In this document: in pieces, positions 14,616 through 23,274 of the stretch
Position numbering within the stretch: position 1 is the stretch's first letter
Layout: every line of letters starts with the position of its first letter
Notes under the pieces: model-generated
Told to the model about the DNA's origin: nothing
What the model saw: the letters and a program-made list of their open reading frames with translations, nothing else
Databases searched by the model: none
Assembly: GCA_902763615.1 (NCBI GenBank)
Contig: CACWSX010000034.1
Span: 1-45,802 of the forward strand
Reading direction: 5' to 3'
Length of the DNA: 45,802 bases
From: an uncultured Prevotellaceae bacterium
GTDB taxonomy: Bacteria > Bacteroidota > Bacteroidia > Bacteroidales > Bacteroidaceae
Made by a program: the position numbers and the translations under genes

Positions 14616-15752
14616 TTATCGGTTGGCGTACATATTATCGTAATACTTCTGGTAGTCGCCAGAGGTCACATTATCGAGCCACTCCTGGTTGTCAAGATAC
14701 CAGCGGACGGTCTTCTCGATACCCTCCTCGAACTGAAGCGAGGGCTCCCAGCCGAGTTCCTTCTGGAGTTTGGTGCTATCGATGGCATAGCGGAGGTCGT
14801 GACCAGCACGGTCGGTGACGAAGGTGATGAGGTCCATATCCTCGCCTTCCTTACGGCCCAGCAGACGGTCGACGGTCTTGATGACCACCTTGATGATATC
14901 GATATTTTTCCACTCGTTGAAACCACCGATATTATAAGTGTCGGCAATCTTGCCCTCATGGAAAATCACGTCGATAGCACGGGCGTGATCCTCGACATAG
15001 AGCCAGTCGCGCACGTTCTCACCCTTACCGTAAACGGGAAGCGGCTTGCGATGACGGATGTTATTGATAAAGAGTGGAATCAATTTTTCAGGGAACTGAT
15101 AGGGGCCGTAGTTGTTCGAGCAGTTGGTCACGACGACAGGCATACCATAAGTATCGTGATAAGCACGGACAAAATGATCGCTCGAGGCCTTTGCAGCAGA
15201 ATACGGCGAGTGAGGATTATACTTCGTGGTCTCCAGGAAGAACTTATCGCCGTAGGCCAGATGATGCTCTGAGCTCGAAGCGGTAGTCGTAAATGGAGGC
15301 TCGATGCCTTCAGGATGCGTCAGTTCCAATGCGCCATAAACCTCATCGGTAGAGATATGATAGAATCGCTTGCCCTCATATTTCTCAGGCAACGACTCCC
15401 AGTAGAGTTTTGCAGCCTGAAGCAGTGACAACGTGCCCATCACGTTCGTCTTGGCAAAGGTGAAGGGATCTTTGATAGAGCGGTCCACATGCGATTCAGC
15501 GGCCAGATGGATGATGCCATCGACCTTCTTGTCCTGCATCAGCTTGTAGAAGGCATCGAAGTCGCAGATGTCCATCTTCACAAACTCGTAATTGGGTTTG
15601 TCCTCGATGTCCTTCAGATTGGCAAGGTTGCCAGCATAGGTCAGTTTGTCGAGGTTAATGATGTGATAATCAGGATATTTGTTCACGAACAGGCGCACCA
15701 CATGGCTTCCAATAAAGCCTGCGCCACCAGTAATTACAATTGTACGTTTCAT
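14616..15752 (-). CDS. rmlB: dTDP-glucose 4,6-dehydratase
   Basis: This 378-aa short-chain dehydrogenase has the NAD-binding TGGAGFIGSHV at residues 7-17, ISTDEVYG, the catalytic Y-x3-K as YSAAKAS, and NCSNNYGPYQFPEKLIP. It converts dTDP-glucose to dTDP-4-keto-6-deoxyglucose, the entry point for the FdtA/FdtB steps encoded downstream. It is longer than the roughly 350-aa norm because of a loop around residues 145-180 that is common in Bacteroidales homologues. RmlA is not in the window. Confidence 0.94.
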   Translation of the reverse strand: MKRTIVITGGAGFIGSHVVRLFVNKYPDYHIINLDKLTYAGNLANLKDIEDKPNYEFVKMDICDFDAFYKLMQDKKVDGIIHLAAESHVDRSIKDPFTFAKTNVMGTLSLLQAAKLYWESLPEKYEGKRFYHISTDEVYGALELTHPEGIEPPFTTTASSSEHHLAYGDKFFLETTKYNPHSPYSAAKASSDHFVRAYHDTYGMPVVVTNCSNNYGPYQFPEKLIPLFINNIRHRKPLPVYGKGENVRDWLYVEDHARAIDVIFHEGKIADTYNIGGFNEWKNIDIIKVVIKTVDRLLGRKEGEDMDLITFVTDRAGHDLRYAIDSTKLQKELGWEPSLQFEEGIEKTVRWYLDNQEWLDNVTSGDYQKYYDNMYANR

Positions 15753-15808
15753 ATATGACTATTTTTTAATAAATTTTCCGTTAAAGTTCCATATCTGCTC
15801 CATTATTC

Positions 15809-16300
15809 CTAATCACCTAATGTTATCACTTCGAGGTCCTTGAACTCGTGACCTTCGATGACGAGGCGGACGAGGGTACGCTCCTTGTGCCAGCCTTGCA
15901 AACCAGCAGCGCCAGGATTGATATGCAACAGCCCCAACGTCTTGTCGTATTTCACCTTCAAGATATGTGAGTGCCCAGCGATAAATAGCTGCGGCGGATT
16001 GGCAAAGAGCGTGGAGCGTACGGAGAAATCGTAGTTGCCGGGATAGCCCCCGATATGCTTGATGAGCACATCGACATCCTCGCACTTGAAACGGTTCAGT
16101 TCACGATACATCAGCCTGAGATCGCCGCCATCGCAATTGCCACACACAGCCCTGAAAGGTCGGAAAGCCGCCAGTTTCTCAGCCACCTCGACACTACCGA
16201 TATCGCCAGCATGCCAGATTTCGTCGCAGGGTTCAAAATAGTGCAGGTACTTATCGTCCCAATAACTATGTGTATCACTCAGAATGCCTATTCTCTTCAT
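15809..16300 (-). CDS. YfcE-family metallophosphoesterase
   Basis: The 163-aa protein has the calcineurin-like metal-binding motifs in order: GILSDTHSYW, IWHAGDIGS, VCGNCDGGD (the usual GNHD variant) and IAGHSHILK. It belongs to the YfcE/MJ0936 group of small phosphodiesterases. The stop of the kinase gene overlaps its start in ATGA, so the two are probably co-translated. The substrate is unknown. Confidence 0.85.
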   Translation of the reverse strand: MKRIGILSDTHSYWDDKYLHYFEPCDEIWHAGDIGSVEVAEKLAAFRPFRAVCGNCDGGDLRLMYRELNRFKCEDVDVLIKHIGGYPGNYDFSVRSTLFANPPQLFIAGHSHILKVKYDKTLGLLHINPGAAGLQGWHKERTLVRLVIEGHEFKDLEVITLGD

Positions 16301-16914
16301 AAATCAAACCTTTTGCGGATAAACGCTGCAATGATCTTCTCCGTATCCGTCAGACCAAGGATGCTGGAGTCGATGCAGAGGTCATAACTCTCAGCCGCAC
16401 CCCATTTCTTGCCTGTATAGTAATTGTAATAAGCGGCACGCTTCGATTCTTTCGACTCGATAAACTTCCGCGCCTCTTCAGCATTTATATGCTGCTTGTT
16501 CATAACCTGAGCTATGCGGTATTTCATCGAAGCGGTGATAAAGATATTCACCGTATTGGGGAAATCGCGCAGGATATAGTCGGCGCAACGCCCCACGAAC
16601 ACACACGGGCCCTCTTTAGCAGCCTTGATGATAGCATCGCTCTGAAACTGGAACAGGCTCTCCTGCGAGAAATTGGTCTTATACATGCTACCACCACTGA
16701 TATGCGAGGTCTGCATATTGAAGAGACCCTTCAAAAAGCCCTTCTTCTCGTCGTTCTGCTCGAAGAATTTCTCTGAGAATCCACTCTCCTTGGCCGCCAG
16801 ATTGAGCAACTCGCGGTCATAGTATTTCGCCTGGAAGTCGAGCGCCAACATCCTTCCGATGTCGTGGCCACCACTTCCCAACTGCCGTCCTACGTTAATA
16901 ATAATATGATTCAT
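16297..16914 (-). CDS. Cytidylate-kinase-like family protein
   Basis: This 205-aa protein has an N-terminal nucleotide-binding loop of the form VGRQLGSGGHDIGRMLA. The stretch YDRELLNLAAKESGFSE follows, then PCVFVGRCADYILRD and the C-terminal DLCIDSSILG. This is the cytidylate-kinase-like family (AAA_26 type), common in Bacteroidales and distinct from the canonical Cmk. A nucleotide or small-molecule kinase activity is likely but the substrate is unknown. It lies 12 bp after the MATE gene, in the same run. Confidence 0.8.
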   Translation of the reverse strand: MNHIIINVGRQLGSGGHDIGRMLALDFQAKYYDRELLNLAAKESGFSEKFFEQNDEKKGFLKGLFNMQTSHISGGSMYKTNFSQESLFQFQSDAIIKAAKEGPCVFVGRCADYILRDFPNTVNIFITASMKYRIAQVMNKQHINAEEARKFIESKESKRAAYYNYYTGKKWGAAESYDLCIDSSILGLTDTEKIIAAFIRKRFDL

Positions 16915-16951
16915 ACCAAAACTCCTTTACTCCTTCACTCCTTCTCTCCTC
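16914..16951 (-). repeat. AGGAGTAAAGGAGT short repeat at the MATE/kinase junction
   Basis: The minus strand has successive GAAGGAGT/AAAGGAGT units covering the MATE C-terminus (RREGVKE), its stop and the gap before the kinase start. A similar GGAGTAAAGAAGAGAAG stretch lies between the BspA-like gene and mrp at 26306-26341. Confidence 0.5.
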
Positions 16952-18288
16952 AGCCTCTTCATATACCACATCAGCATCGGTATCGTCATCGCAAACGAGC
17001 CGAAGTCAGAGGCTGGCATCGAATACCACACACCTTCGAGATCCCAGAACAGCGGGAAGATATACGCCATCGGCAACAAAAGGAAGAGTTGTCGCGACAG
17101 CGAGAGGAAAATCGAGACTTTCACCTTGCCAATGCACTGGAAGAAATTCGTAATCACCGCCTGCGAACCGACGACGAAGAACACCAACATGTCGATCTTA
17201 ATGCCCCTTGCAGACAGGTCGAGCAGCGTCGGATCGGTAGTAAAGATGCGTGCAATCTGGCGAGGGAATGCCATCGACAATCCCCATCCCACCAATAGGA
17301 TCATGGTGGCACAAACAATGGTAATCCACAGGCATCGGAACATGCGGTCGTATTTCTCAGCACCGTAATTATAGCCTACGATAGGCTGCATGCCCTGGTT
17401 CATACCCATCACAAACATAAAGAACACCATCACCACCGAATTGGCTATCGAGTAGGCGCCCACAGCCATATCGCCACCATAGCGCACAAACTGATTGTTC
17501 ATGAAAATGACAATGACGCACGATGTCGTCTGCATCAGGAAGGGCGAGATGCCGATAGCGATGATATTCTTGACCAATTGCGATTTCAGACGATAGATGC
17601 CGTGCTTCAGATGCAACAGTTCCTTCTTGTCTGAGAATATCCACATCTGCCAGCACAACGCCAGCGACTGCGAGGTGACAGTAGCCAAAGCCGCACCTCG
17701 GATGCCCCAGCGGAACCACCAGACGAAGGCGATGACAAGCACGATATTACAAGCCACCGTAAACAACGTCGCATACATCGCATGTTTTGGTTTTCCTGCA
17801 GCACGCAGTACAGCGTTCATGCCGAAATACATGTGCGTCACCATATTACCCAGCAGGATGACCACCATGAACTCGCGGGCATAGGGGAGCGTTACCTCCG
17901 ACGCCCCGAAGAACAGCAGGATCGGGTCAAGGAACAACAGACAGATGACCATAAATGCGAATCCGATGATCAGGTTCAACGTCACCGTGTTGCCCAGCAG
18001 ATGCTGCGCCGTATCATAATCCCGCTGCCCGAGCTTCACCGAAATGCACGTCGACGAACCGACACCCACCGCTGCGCCGAAGGCCGCACTCAGGTTCATG
18101 AAGGGGAACGTGATGCCCAAACCTGCAATCGCCTCAGGACCCACAATCTGCCCGATCATCGCGCGGTCGATGATGTTATACAGACTCGACGCGGTCATGG
18201 CCACGATGGCCGGCAGGGCATACTGCCAGAGCAGTTGTCCCACAGGCTTCTGACCCAATTCGAGAGCGGCTTGTTTATTATCTGTCAT
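16927..18288 (-). CDS. MATE family efflux transporter
   Basis: The protein has 453 residues and about twelve membrane segments in two related halves. Family signatures include PAIVAMTASSLYNIIDRAMI at the N-terminal half and GPEAIAGLGITFPFMNLSAA after it. In the second half, GGDMAVGAYSIANSVVMVFF and GMNQGMQPIVGYNYGA match. MATE transporters export drugs or metabolites using H+ or Na+ gradients. The gene is the promoter-proximal member of a ten-gene minus-strand run down to 9915. The last residues and stop lie in a GGAGTGAAGGAGT-type repeat. Confidence 0.92.
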   Translation of the reverse strand: MTDNKQAALELGQKPVGQLLWQYALPAIVAMTASSLYNIIDRAMIGQIVGPEAIAGLGITFPFMNLSAAFGAAVGVGSSTCISVKLGQRDYDTAQHLLGNTVTLNLIIGFAFMVICLLFLDPILLFFGASEVTLPYAREFMVVILLGNMVTHMYFGMNAVLRAAGKPKHAMYATLFTVACNIVLVIAFVWWFRWGIRGAALATVTSQSLALCWQMWIFSDKKELLHLKHGIYRLKSQLVKNIIAIGISPFLMQTTSCVIVIFMNNQFVRYGGDMAVGAYSIANSVVMVFFMFVMGMNQGMQPIVGYNYGAEKYDRMFRCLWITIVCATMILLVGWGLSMAFPRQIARIFTTDPTLLDLSARGIKIDMLVFFVVGSQAVITNFFQCIGKVKVSIFLSLSRQLFLLLPMAYIFPLFWDLEGVWYSMPASDFGSFAMTIPMLMWYMKRLRREGVKE

Positions 18289-18310
18289 AAGATGATTTCA
18301 AATCGTGATG

Positions 18311-18318
18311 CAAAGGTA
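18311..18318 (-). promoter_or_regulatory. -7 box of the MATE-to-HAD run
   Basis: The minus strand reads TACCTTTG about 23 bp upstream of the MATE start. It is divergent from the subtilase promoter. Confidence 0.55.
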
Positions 18319-18361
18319 CAAAAAATAATTGGGCCAAACAAGTATTTACAGAAATTATTTG

Positions 18362-18369
18362 TAACTTTG
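18362..18369 (+). promoter_or_regulatory. -7 box of the subtilase-xseAB operon
   Basis: TAACTTTG lies only 8 bp before the ATG at 18378, so the transcript would be nearly leaderless or start at the next in-frame codon. Confidence 0.45.
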
Positions 18370-18377
18370 CAGCCGGA

Positions 18378-19838
18378 ATGGGAACTATCAAGCCATTGAA
18401 CACTTTACTCTGTATGATTGCCATGCTTTTCGCCACATCGACATTAGCATCGACAAACGCCTCCAAGAAAGAATATCCTGGAGGAAAATACTATATCTGG
18501 CGCTACACCCTCGCCGACAAGCAGGGCTCGCCCTACTCGCTTGAACACCCAGGCCGATGGCTCTCCCACAAGTCGATAGAGCGCCGCCGAAGGCAAGGCC
18601 TCGCACTCGACTCCACCGACCTGCCTGTATCGCAGAAGTATCTCAGGGAGCTGGAGAAACAGGCTGCCGGCATCGCCCGAGGGAGAGAGAAGCGAAGGAC
18701 GGAGTGGACCATCATCGGCACCTCGCGATGGCACAACACCGTGCTCATACGCTCCAACGACGTCAGGCTGCTCGAAGATCTCACAGAACTGCCGTTCATC
18801 ATGGAAGCCCGGCAGGTGTGGCAATCGCCCGATTCCATCGAACGCGGACAAGCGAAAGTGAAAGTGCACGACGGGTGGAATCCCTGGGACAGCATCCGAG
18901 GCGAATACTATGGCAACGGCAGGGATCAGATTGAGATGCTGAATGGCCACCGTCTACACAATATCGGCCATAAAGGCTCGGGCATGACCATCGCCGTACT
19001 CGACGGTGGTTTCCAGAACTGTGACCTGATACCGATCTTCCAAAAAACCAATATCCTTGGTGTAAAAGATTTTGTCTATCCCAACAGCACCCATTTCTAT
19101 CGCGAGACGGATCACGGCACAAAGGTACTCTCGGCGATGGCGGCCAATGAGCCTCAAATCCTTGTAGGAACTTCTCCTGAAGCCCGTTACTGGCTGTTAC
19201 GCTGCGAGGATCAGCAGACAGAACAACCCGTAGAAGAAGACTACTGGACGATGGCTGCTGAGTTTGCCGATTCTGCAGGTGTCGATATCATCAGTTCGAG
19301 CCTCGGATACAATGAATATGACAATCATTTGGGCGATTATCGTCTGCGCGACCTGGATGGAAAGACTGCTCTCATCAGCCGAACGGCATCGATGCTGGCA
19401 GGCAAAGGCATTATCCTGATCAATTCAGCCGGCAACCTTGGCATGGGGCCTTGGAAGAAAATCACCTTCCCCGCTGACGCTCAGGACATTCTGACGGTTG
19501 GCGCAGTGAATTTCGACCGAAAGAATGCCCCTTTCTGTGGCGTAGGTCCCACACAGGACGGACGAGTGAAGCCCGACGTGACAGCCCTTGGCAGTCCAGC
19601 CTCGCTGATATCTGGCAGAGGAACCATTATCAGAGACATGGGAACCTCGTTCTCAACGCCCATTGTTGCAGGACTCGTGGCATGCCTATGGCAAGCATTG
19701 CCCAATAAGACGGCTCTGGAAATCATCGACCTTATTCGTCAGACCAGCAGTCAGTATCAGTACCCTGATAATGTCTACGGCTATGGCATCCCCAATTTCT
19801 GGCGAGCCTATATGATTGGAAAAGTGAATAATGAATAG
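18378..19838 (+). CDS. Exported S8-family serine peptidase (subtilase)
   Basis: 486 residues with a signal peptide (about 1-25). The catalytic triad is complete: D209 in AVLDGGFQN, H246 in TDHGTKVLSAMAAN and S424 in GTSFSTPIVAGLVAC, with the oxyanion Asn in INSAGNLGMG. The N-terminal 180 residues look like the propeptide region typical of Bacteroidetes subtilases (SLEHPGRWLSHKSIERRRRQ). It has no C-terminal sorting domain and ends in GKVNNE, coded by a GGAAAAGTGAATAATGAATA stretch that resembles the AAGTGAA element. It overlaps xseA by 8 bp. Confidence 0.9.
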   Translation: MGTIKPLNTLLCMIAMLFATSTLASTNASKKEYPGGKYYIWRYTLADKQGSPYSLEHPGRWLSHKSIERRRRQGLALDSTDLPVSQKYLRELEKQAAGIARGREKRRTEWTIIGTSRWHNTVLIRSNDVRLLEDLTELPFIMEARQVWQSPDSIERGQAKVKVHDGWNPWDSIRGEYYGNGRDQIEMLNGHRLHNIGHKGSGMTIAVLDGGFQNCDLIPIFQKTNILGVKDFVYPNSTHFYRETDHGTKVLSAMAANEPQILVGTSPEARYWLLRCEDQQTEQPVEEDYWTMAAEFADSAGVDIISSSLGYNEYDNHLGDYRLRDLDGKTALISRTASMLAGKGIILINSAGNLGMGPWKKITFPADAQDILTVGAVNFDRKNAPFCGVGPTQDGRVKPDVTALGSPASLISGRGTIIRDMGTSFSTPIVAGLVACLWQALPNKTALEIIDLIRQTSSQYQYPDNVYGYGIPNFWRAYMIGKVNNE

Positions 19839-21165
19839 GGAGAAGAGACTGACGCTGTACGAACTCAACAGCCTCGTTCGCGAGTTTATAGAGTGCGAAA
19901 TGCCCGATGAATATTGGGTTGAGGCAGAATTGTCAGAATGTAGAGAGGCGAGAGGCCATTGCTACATGGAACTCATCCAGAAAGATGAACGTAATGCCAC
20001 CCCTATCGCCAAGGCCTCTGCCAGATGTTGGGCATCGAAGTGGATGCTCGTGCGGCCCTATTTCGAGCGCACCACAGGACAAAGGCTCCATGCTGGCATG
20101 AAAGTGCTGTTGAAGGTCTATGCCCAGTTCCACGAGGCTTACGGTTTCTCGTGGATTGTCACAGACATCGACCCTACCTATACCCTAGGTGATATGGCCC
20201 GCAAACGACAGGAGATCATCCGCCAGCTCAAAGAGGAAGGTGTGTTCGATTTGCAGAAGGAATTGCAACTACCGCTCTTCTGTCAGCGTATCGCCGTCAT
20301 CAGCAGTGAGACAGCAGCAGGCTATGGCGATTTCTGCAACCAGCTGGCCGACAACCCCTACGGTTTTAAGTTCGAGACACAGCTTTTCCCTGCCATCATG
20401 CAAGGCGAAGGCGTGGAACAAAGCATCATCGATGCCCTTGGAAAAATTTATTCTGAATACTCTGACTATTCCGAGCACTCTGATTATTCAGATTGTCCCT
20501 TCGACTGCGTGGTGATTATCCGAGGCGGTGGTGCCACCAGCGATATGAGCGGTTTCGACACGCTGGCACTGGCAGAGAATGTCGCCAACTTCCCTATACC
20601 CATCATCACGGGCATCGGCCATGATCGCGACGAAAGTATCCTCGATATGGTCTCACACACCAGAGTGAAGACACCTACCGCTGCGGCGGCCTTTCTCATC
20701 GACCACCTGAAGATCATCATGGATATCCTCAATGACTCACAGGAGCAGATTGTACGGCTGGCACAACAGAAACTCGCTTATTACAAATCGCAGTTCTCCG
20801 CCATTGCAGAGGTATTACCCAGACTCTTCTCCAATGTCAAAGTGCGTCAGGAGGCCCGTCTCGATGCGCTCAACAACCGACTCATCCTTAGCAGCGGCAA
20901 CAGACTCTCGGCTCTCAACTCCCGGCTCTCTACTCTCGCAGAGCACCTCCCTATCCTTCTCGATCGCCGTTTGATGGCAGAGAAGCACCGTCTACAGCTC
21001 ATCGAGGAGAAGGCCAAAAGCCTCGACCCTGCCCTATTGCTCAGTCGTGGCTATAGCATAACGATGAAAGACGGGAAGATTGTCCGTGACCCTCAGACGT
21101 TACGACATGGCGACGAAATTGAGACCCGTTTAGAAAAAGGAACCATCAAATCAATAGTAAAATGA
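19831..21165 (+). CDS. xseA: Exodeoxyribonuclease VII large subunit, with an in-frame repeat insertion
   Basis: The 444-aa protein has an N-terminal OB-fold (YWVEAELSECREARGHCYME) and the exonuclease core with IAVISSETAAGYGDF, then CVVIIRGGGATSDMSGFDTL, ITGIGHDRDESILD and RVKTPTAAAAFL. A helical C-terminal part ends SRGYSITMKDGKI. With XseB it degrades single-stranded DNA to oligonucleotides. Residues about 207-222 (EYSDYSEHSDYSD) are a low-complexity stretch coded by short DNA repeats, placed between two conserved blocks where family members have a short loop. Start chosen at 19831, inside the end of the subtilase gene. Confidence 0.93.
   Translation: MNREKRLTLYELNSLVREFIECEMPDEYWVEAELSECREARGHCYMELIQKDERNATPIAKASARCWASKWMLVRPYFERTTGQRLHAGMKVLLKVYAQFHEAYGFSWIVTDIDPTYTLGDMARKRQEIIRQLKEEGVFDLQKELQLPLFCQRIAVISSETAAGYGDFCNQLADNPYGFKFETQLFPAIMQGEGVEQSIIDALGKIYSEYSDYSEHSDYSDCPFDCVVIIRGGGATSDMSGFDTLALAENVANFPIPIITGIGHDRDESILDMVSHTRVKTPTAAAAFLIDHLKIIMDILNDSQEQIVRLAQQKLAYYKSQFSAIAEVLPRLFSNVKVRQEARLDALNNRLILSSGNRLSALNSRLSTLAEHLPILLDRRLMAEKHRLQLIEEKAKSLDPALLLSRGYSITMKDGKIVRDPQTLRHGDEIETRLEKGTIKSIVK
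20449..20497 (+). repeat. In-frame TCTGAATACTCTGACTATTC-type repeat in xseA
   Basis: Alternating TCTGAATAC, TCTGACTAT, TCCGAGCAC and TCTGATTAT 9-mers give the peptide SEYSDYSEHSDYSD. The period of 9 bp keeps the frame. Confidence 0.75.
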
Positions 21166-21356
21166 ACCAGGAACAGAAATATGAAGCTGCCTTCGCACAA
21201 TTACAGGACATTGTGCGTAAGATGGAAAACGATGAGTACAGCATCGACGAAATCGCTGTGCAACTCAAGGAAGCACAGCGACTCATCAAGTTCTGCAAGG
21301 ACAAACTGACCAAGACAGAACAGGAAATCCAGAAGATTCAGGCTGAACGCGAGTAA
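21162..21356 (+). CDS. xseB: Exodeoxyribonuclease VII small subunit
   Basis: 64 residues, helical, with the family pattern KYEAAFAQLQDIVRKMEND, then SIDEIAVQLKEAQRLIKFCKD. It partners XseA and its ATG overlaps the xseA stop in ATGA. The convergent outer-membrane gene ends only 5 bp further on, with no visible terminator between. Confidence 0.92.
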   Translation: MNQEQKYEAAFAQLQDIVRKMENDEYSIDEIAVQLKEAQRLIKFCKDKLTKTEQEIQKIQAERE

Positions 21357-21361
21357 TCGCT

Positions 21362-22078
21362 TTAAAAATAAATACCTACGGCCAGCGACTTGAAGTCAAC
21401 ACCGCGATCCTTCTTCAGCACGCTCATCGGAGAATACTTGCAGTAAACGGCGAAGTCTCCGAAATGTAGCATGCCCAGCACATCGACCGTAATGGGACGC
21501 TCGCCAATCTTCTTGGTATATACATCCGTCTCATGATCCCCTTGCTCCATATAGTTATGGATACGGGCATAGAAATTCCAGTTTAATTGAGCACCCACCG
21601 AAACGGCAAAGCTCTTGCTGAACTTCTGTTTGACAAGCAGAGGCATTGTCAATGCGGTGGTTTTGATGTTTGACGAGAACTCATCATATTGCGAGCCAAG
21701 CACATCGTTGACATCGATAAAATCACCATTTTTGGTAAAACCTTGTTTGTGTCCGCTCAAAGTATAATTGCGCCAGTTAAGGCCCAAACCTGCAGAAAGC
21801 GTCGTATTCGACTTACCTGGGGTATAGTCATACTGAAAAGCGGTCCAGTTGACTTCCCAAGAGCGGAAAGGCGCGAACTCTACACCATTGGGGGCACCTG
21901 TAGGGATATCAACGCCCAAAGCAAGATGCATCGACCAACGGTCATCCTCATCTTTACCCTTGCCTAATTCAATACCACCCTTGTTCTCAATCTGCTCATC
22001 ATCATCGTTGTTTACAACGGTCTCAGCATTGGCTGTCATTCCAACTGTCAGAAATGCTAACAATAATAATTTCTTCAT
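21362..22078 (-). CDS. Outer-membrane beta-barrel protein (porin-family, PorT-like)
   Basis: 238 residues with a signal peptide (MKKLLLLAFLTVGMTANA). An acidic linker (NNDDDEQIENKGG) is followed by a run of alternating beta strands, with aromatic girdles such as WSMHLALGVDIP and LSAGLGLNWRNYTLSG, ending in a C-terminal strand DFKSLAVGIYF that terminates in Phe. This is a small outer-membrane beta-barrel of unknown ligand. The promoter box lies at 22112-22119. It is convergent with xseB. Confidence 0.75.
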   Translation of the reverse strand: MKKLLLLAFLTVGMTANAETVVNNDDDEQIENKGGIELGKGKDEDDRWSMHLALGVDIPTGAPNGVEFAPFRSWEVNWTAFQYDYTPGKSNTTLSAGLGLNWRNYTLSGHKQGFTKNGDFIDVNDVLGSQYDEFSSNIKTTALTMPLLVKQKFSKSFAVSVGAQLNWNFYARIHNYMEQGDHETDVYTKKIGERPITVDVLGMLHFGDFAVYCKYSPMSVLKKDRGVDFKSLAVGIYF

Positions 22079-22111
22079 GTCTATTTAATTATAATATGTT
22101 AAAAACTGCAA

Positions 22112-22119
22112 CAAAGGTA
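22112..22119 (-). promoter_or_regulatory. -7 box of the beta-barrel gene
   Basis: The minus strand reads TACCTTTG, 34 bp upstream of the start at 22078. Confidence 0.5.
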
Positions 22120-22203
22120 CATGATTTTCCCCAATCCGACAAGAAAGAAGGAGGGAAAAAGCGATTTTTCGTGTTTTTTGTTGCTCGAAAGCAAGATTTT
22201 GAT

Positions 22204-22211
22204 TACTTTTG
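22204..22211 (+). promoter_or_regulatory. -7 box of the ilvE operon
   Basis: TACTTTTG lies 43 bp before ilvE; TTTG at 22177-22180 is 23 bp upstream, slightly longer than the usual spacing. Confidence 0.45.
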
Positions 22212-22253
22212 CAAGCAAATATGCATAAATCACATTAAAAAAGACATAAGCAA

Positions 22254-23270
22254 ATGAAGAATTTAGACTGGGGTAGTCTGTCGTTCGGCTACATGAAGAC
22301 CGACTACAACGTACGTTGTTACTATCGTGATGGAAAATGGGGCGAAATCGAGGTTTGCTCCGATGAGTATCTGAATCTGCACATGGCCGCTACCTGTCTG
22401 CACTATGGCCAAGAAGCTTTCGAGGGTCTGAAGGCCTATCGTTGTCCTGACGGCAAGGTACGTATCTTCCGCGTCGACGAGAATGCAGCCCGTCTGCAGA
22501 GCACCTGTCGTGGCATCATGATGCCTGAGGTATCTACCGAACTCTTTACTGAAATGGTAAAAAAGGTTGTCCGCCTGAATCAGGAGTGGATTCCCACCTA
22601 CGAGAGCGGTGCTACGCTCTATATCCGTCCGTTGCTTATCGGAACGAGTGCCCAGGTAGGTGTACATCCTGCCAAGGAGTACTGTTTCCTCATCTTCGTG
22701 ACCCCCGTAGGTCCGTACTTCAAGGGAGGTTTCGCTGCTAATCCGTACGTGATTATCCGCGACTACGACCGTTCAGCTCCGCTTGGAACAGGTAAGTATA
22801 AGGTCGGTGGTAACTACGCCGCTTCTCTCTTCGCCAACAATCTGGCACACGAGAAAGGCTATGCCTGCGAGTTCTACCTCGATGCCAAGGAGAAGAAATA
22901 CATGGACGAGTGTGGTGCAGCCAACTTCTTCGGCATCAAAAACAACACCTATATCACCCCGAAGTCAACCTCTATCCTGCCCTCCATCACCAACAAGTCG
23001 CTGATGCAGGTGGCTGAGGACTTAGGCATGAAGGTGGAGCGCCGTCCGATTCCTGAAGAGGAACTCGAGACCTTCGAAGAGGCTGGTGCTTGTGGCACAG
23101 CAGCTGTTATCAGTCCGATTTCCTATATCGACGACCTCGACACCGGCAAACGCTACTCCTTCGGTGAGAAGCCAGGCCCGATGTCGAAAAAACTCTTCGA
23201 CACCCTTCGCGGTATTCAGTATGGCGAGATTGAAGACAAGCACGGTTGGACAACCGTCGTAATCGAGTAA
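22254..23270 (+). CDS. ilvE: Branched-chain amino acid aminotransferase
   Basis: 338-aa fold-type IV PLP enzyme of the class II branched-chain aminotransferase type. The catalytic lysine is K183 in GKYKVGGNYAAS. Other signatures are CLHYGQEAFEGLKAYRCPDG, the DECGAANFFGIKNNT loop and GTAAVISPISYI. It performs the last step of Leu, Ile and Val synthesis and the first of their breakdown. Length and start agree with the family. DUF805, trmB and the BspA-like gene follow at short distance. Confidence 0.94.
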   Translation: MKNLDWGSLSFGYMKTDYNVRCYYRDGKWGEIEVCSDEYLNLHMAATCLHYGQEAFEGLKAYRCPDGKVRIFRVDENAARLQSTCRGIMMPEVSTELFTEMVKKVVRLNQEWIPTYESGATLYIRPLLIGTSAQVGVHPAKEYCFLIFVTPVGPYFKGGFAANPYVIIRDYDRSAPLGTGKYKVGGNYAASLFANNLAHEKGYACEFYLDAKEKKYMDECGAANFFGIKNNTYITPKSTSILPSITNKSLMQVAEDLGMKVERRPIPEEELETFEEAGACGTAAVISPISYIDDLDTGKRYSFGEKPGPMSKKLFDTLRGIQYGEIEDKHGWTTVVIE

Positions 23271-23274
23271 CGAT

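Noticed and set aside
14169-15272. Plus-strand frame of 367 codons opposite rmlB, the sigma-like gene and the 5' end of purT
   Set aside because: It spans three genes of the other strand and has no conserved features.
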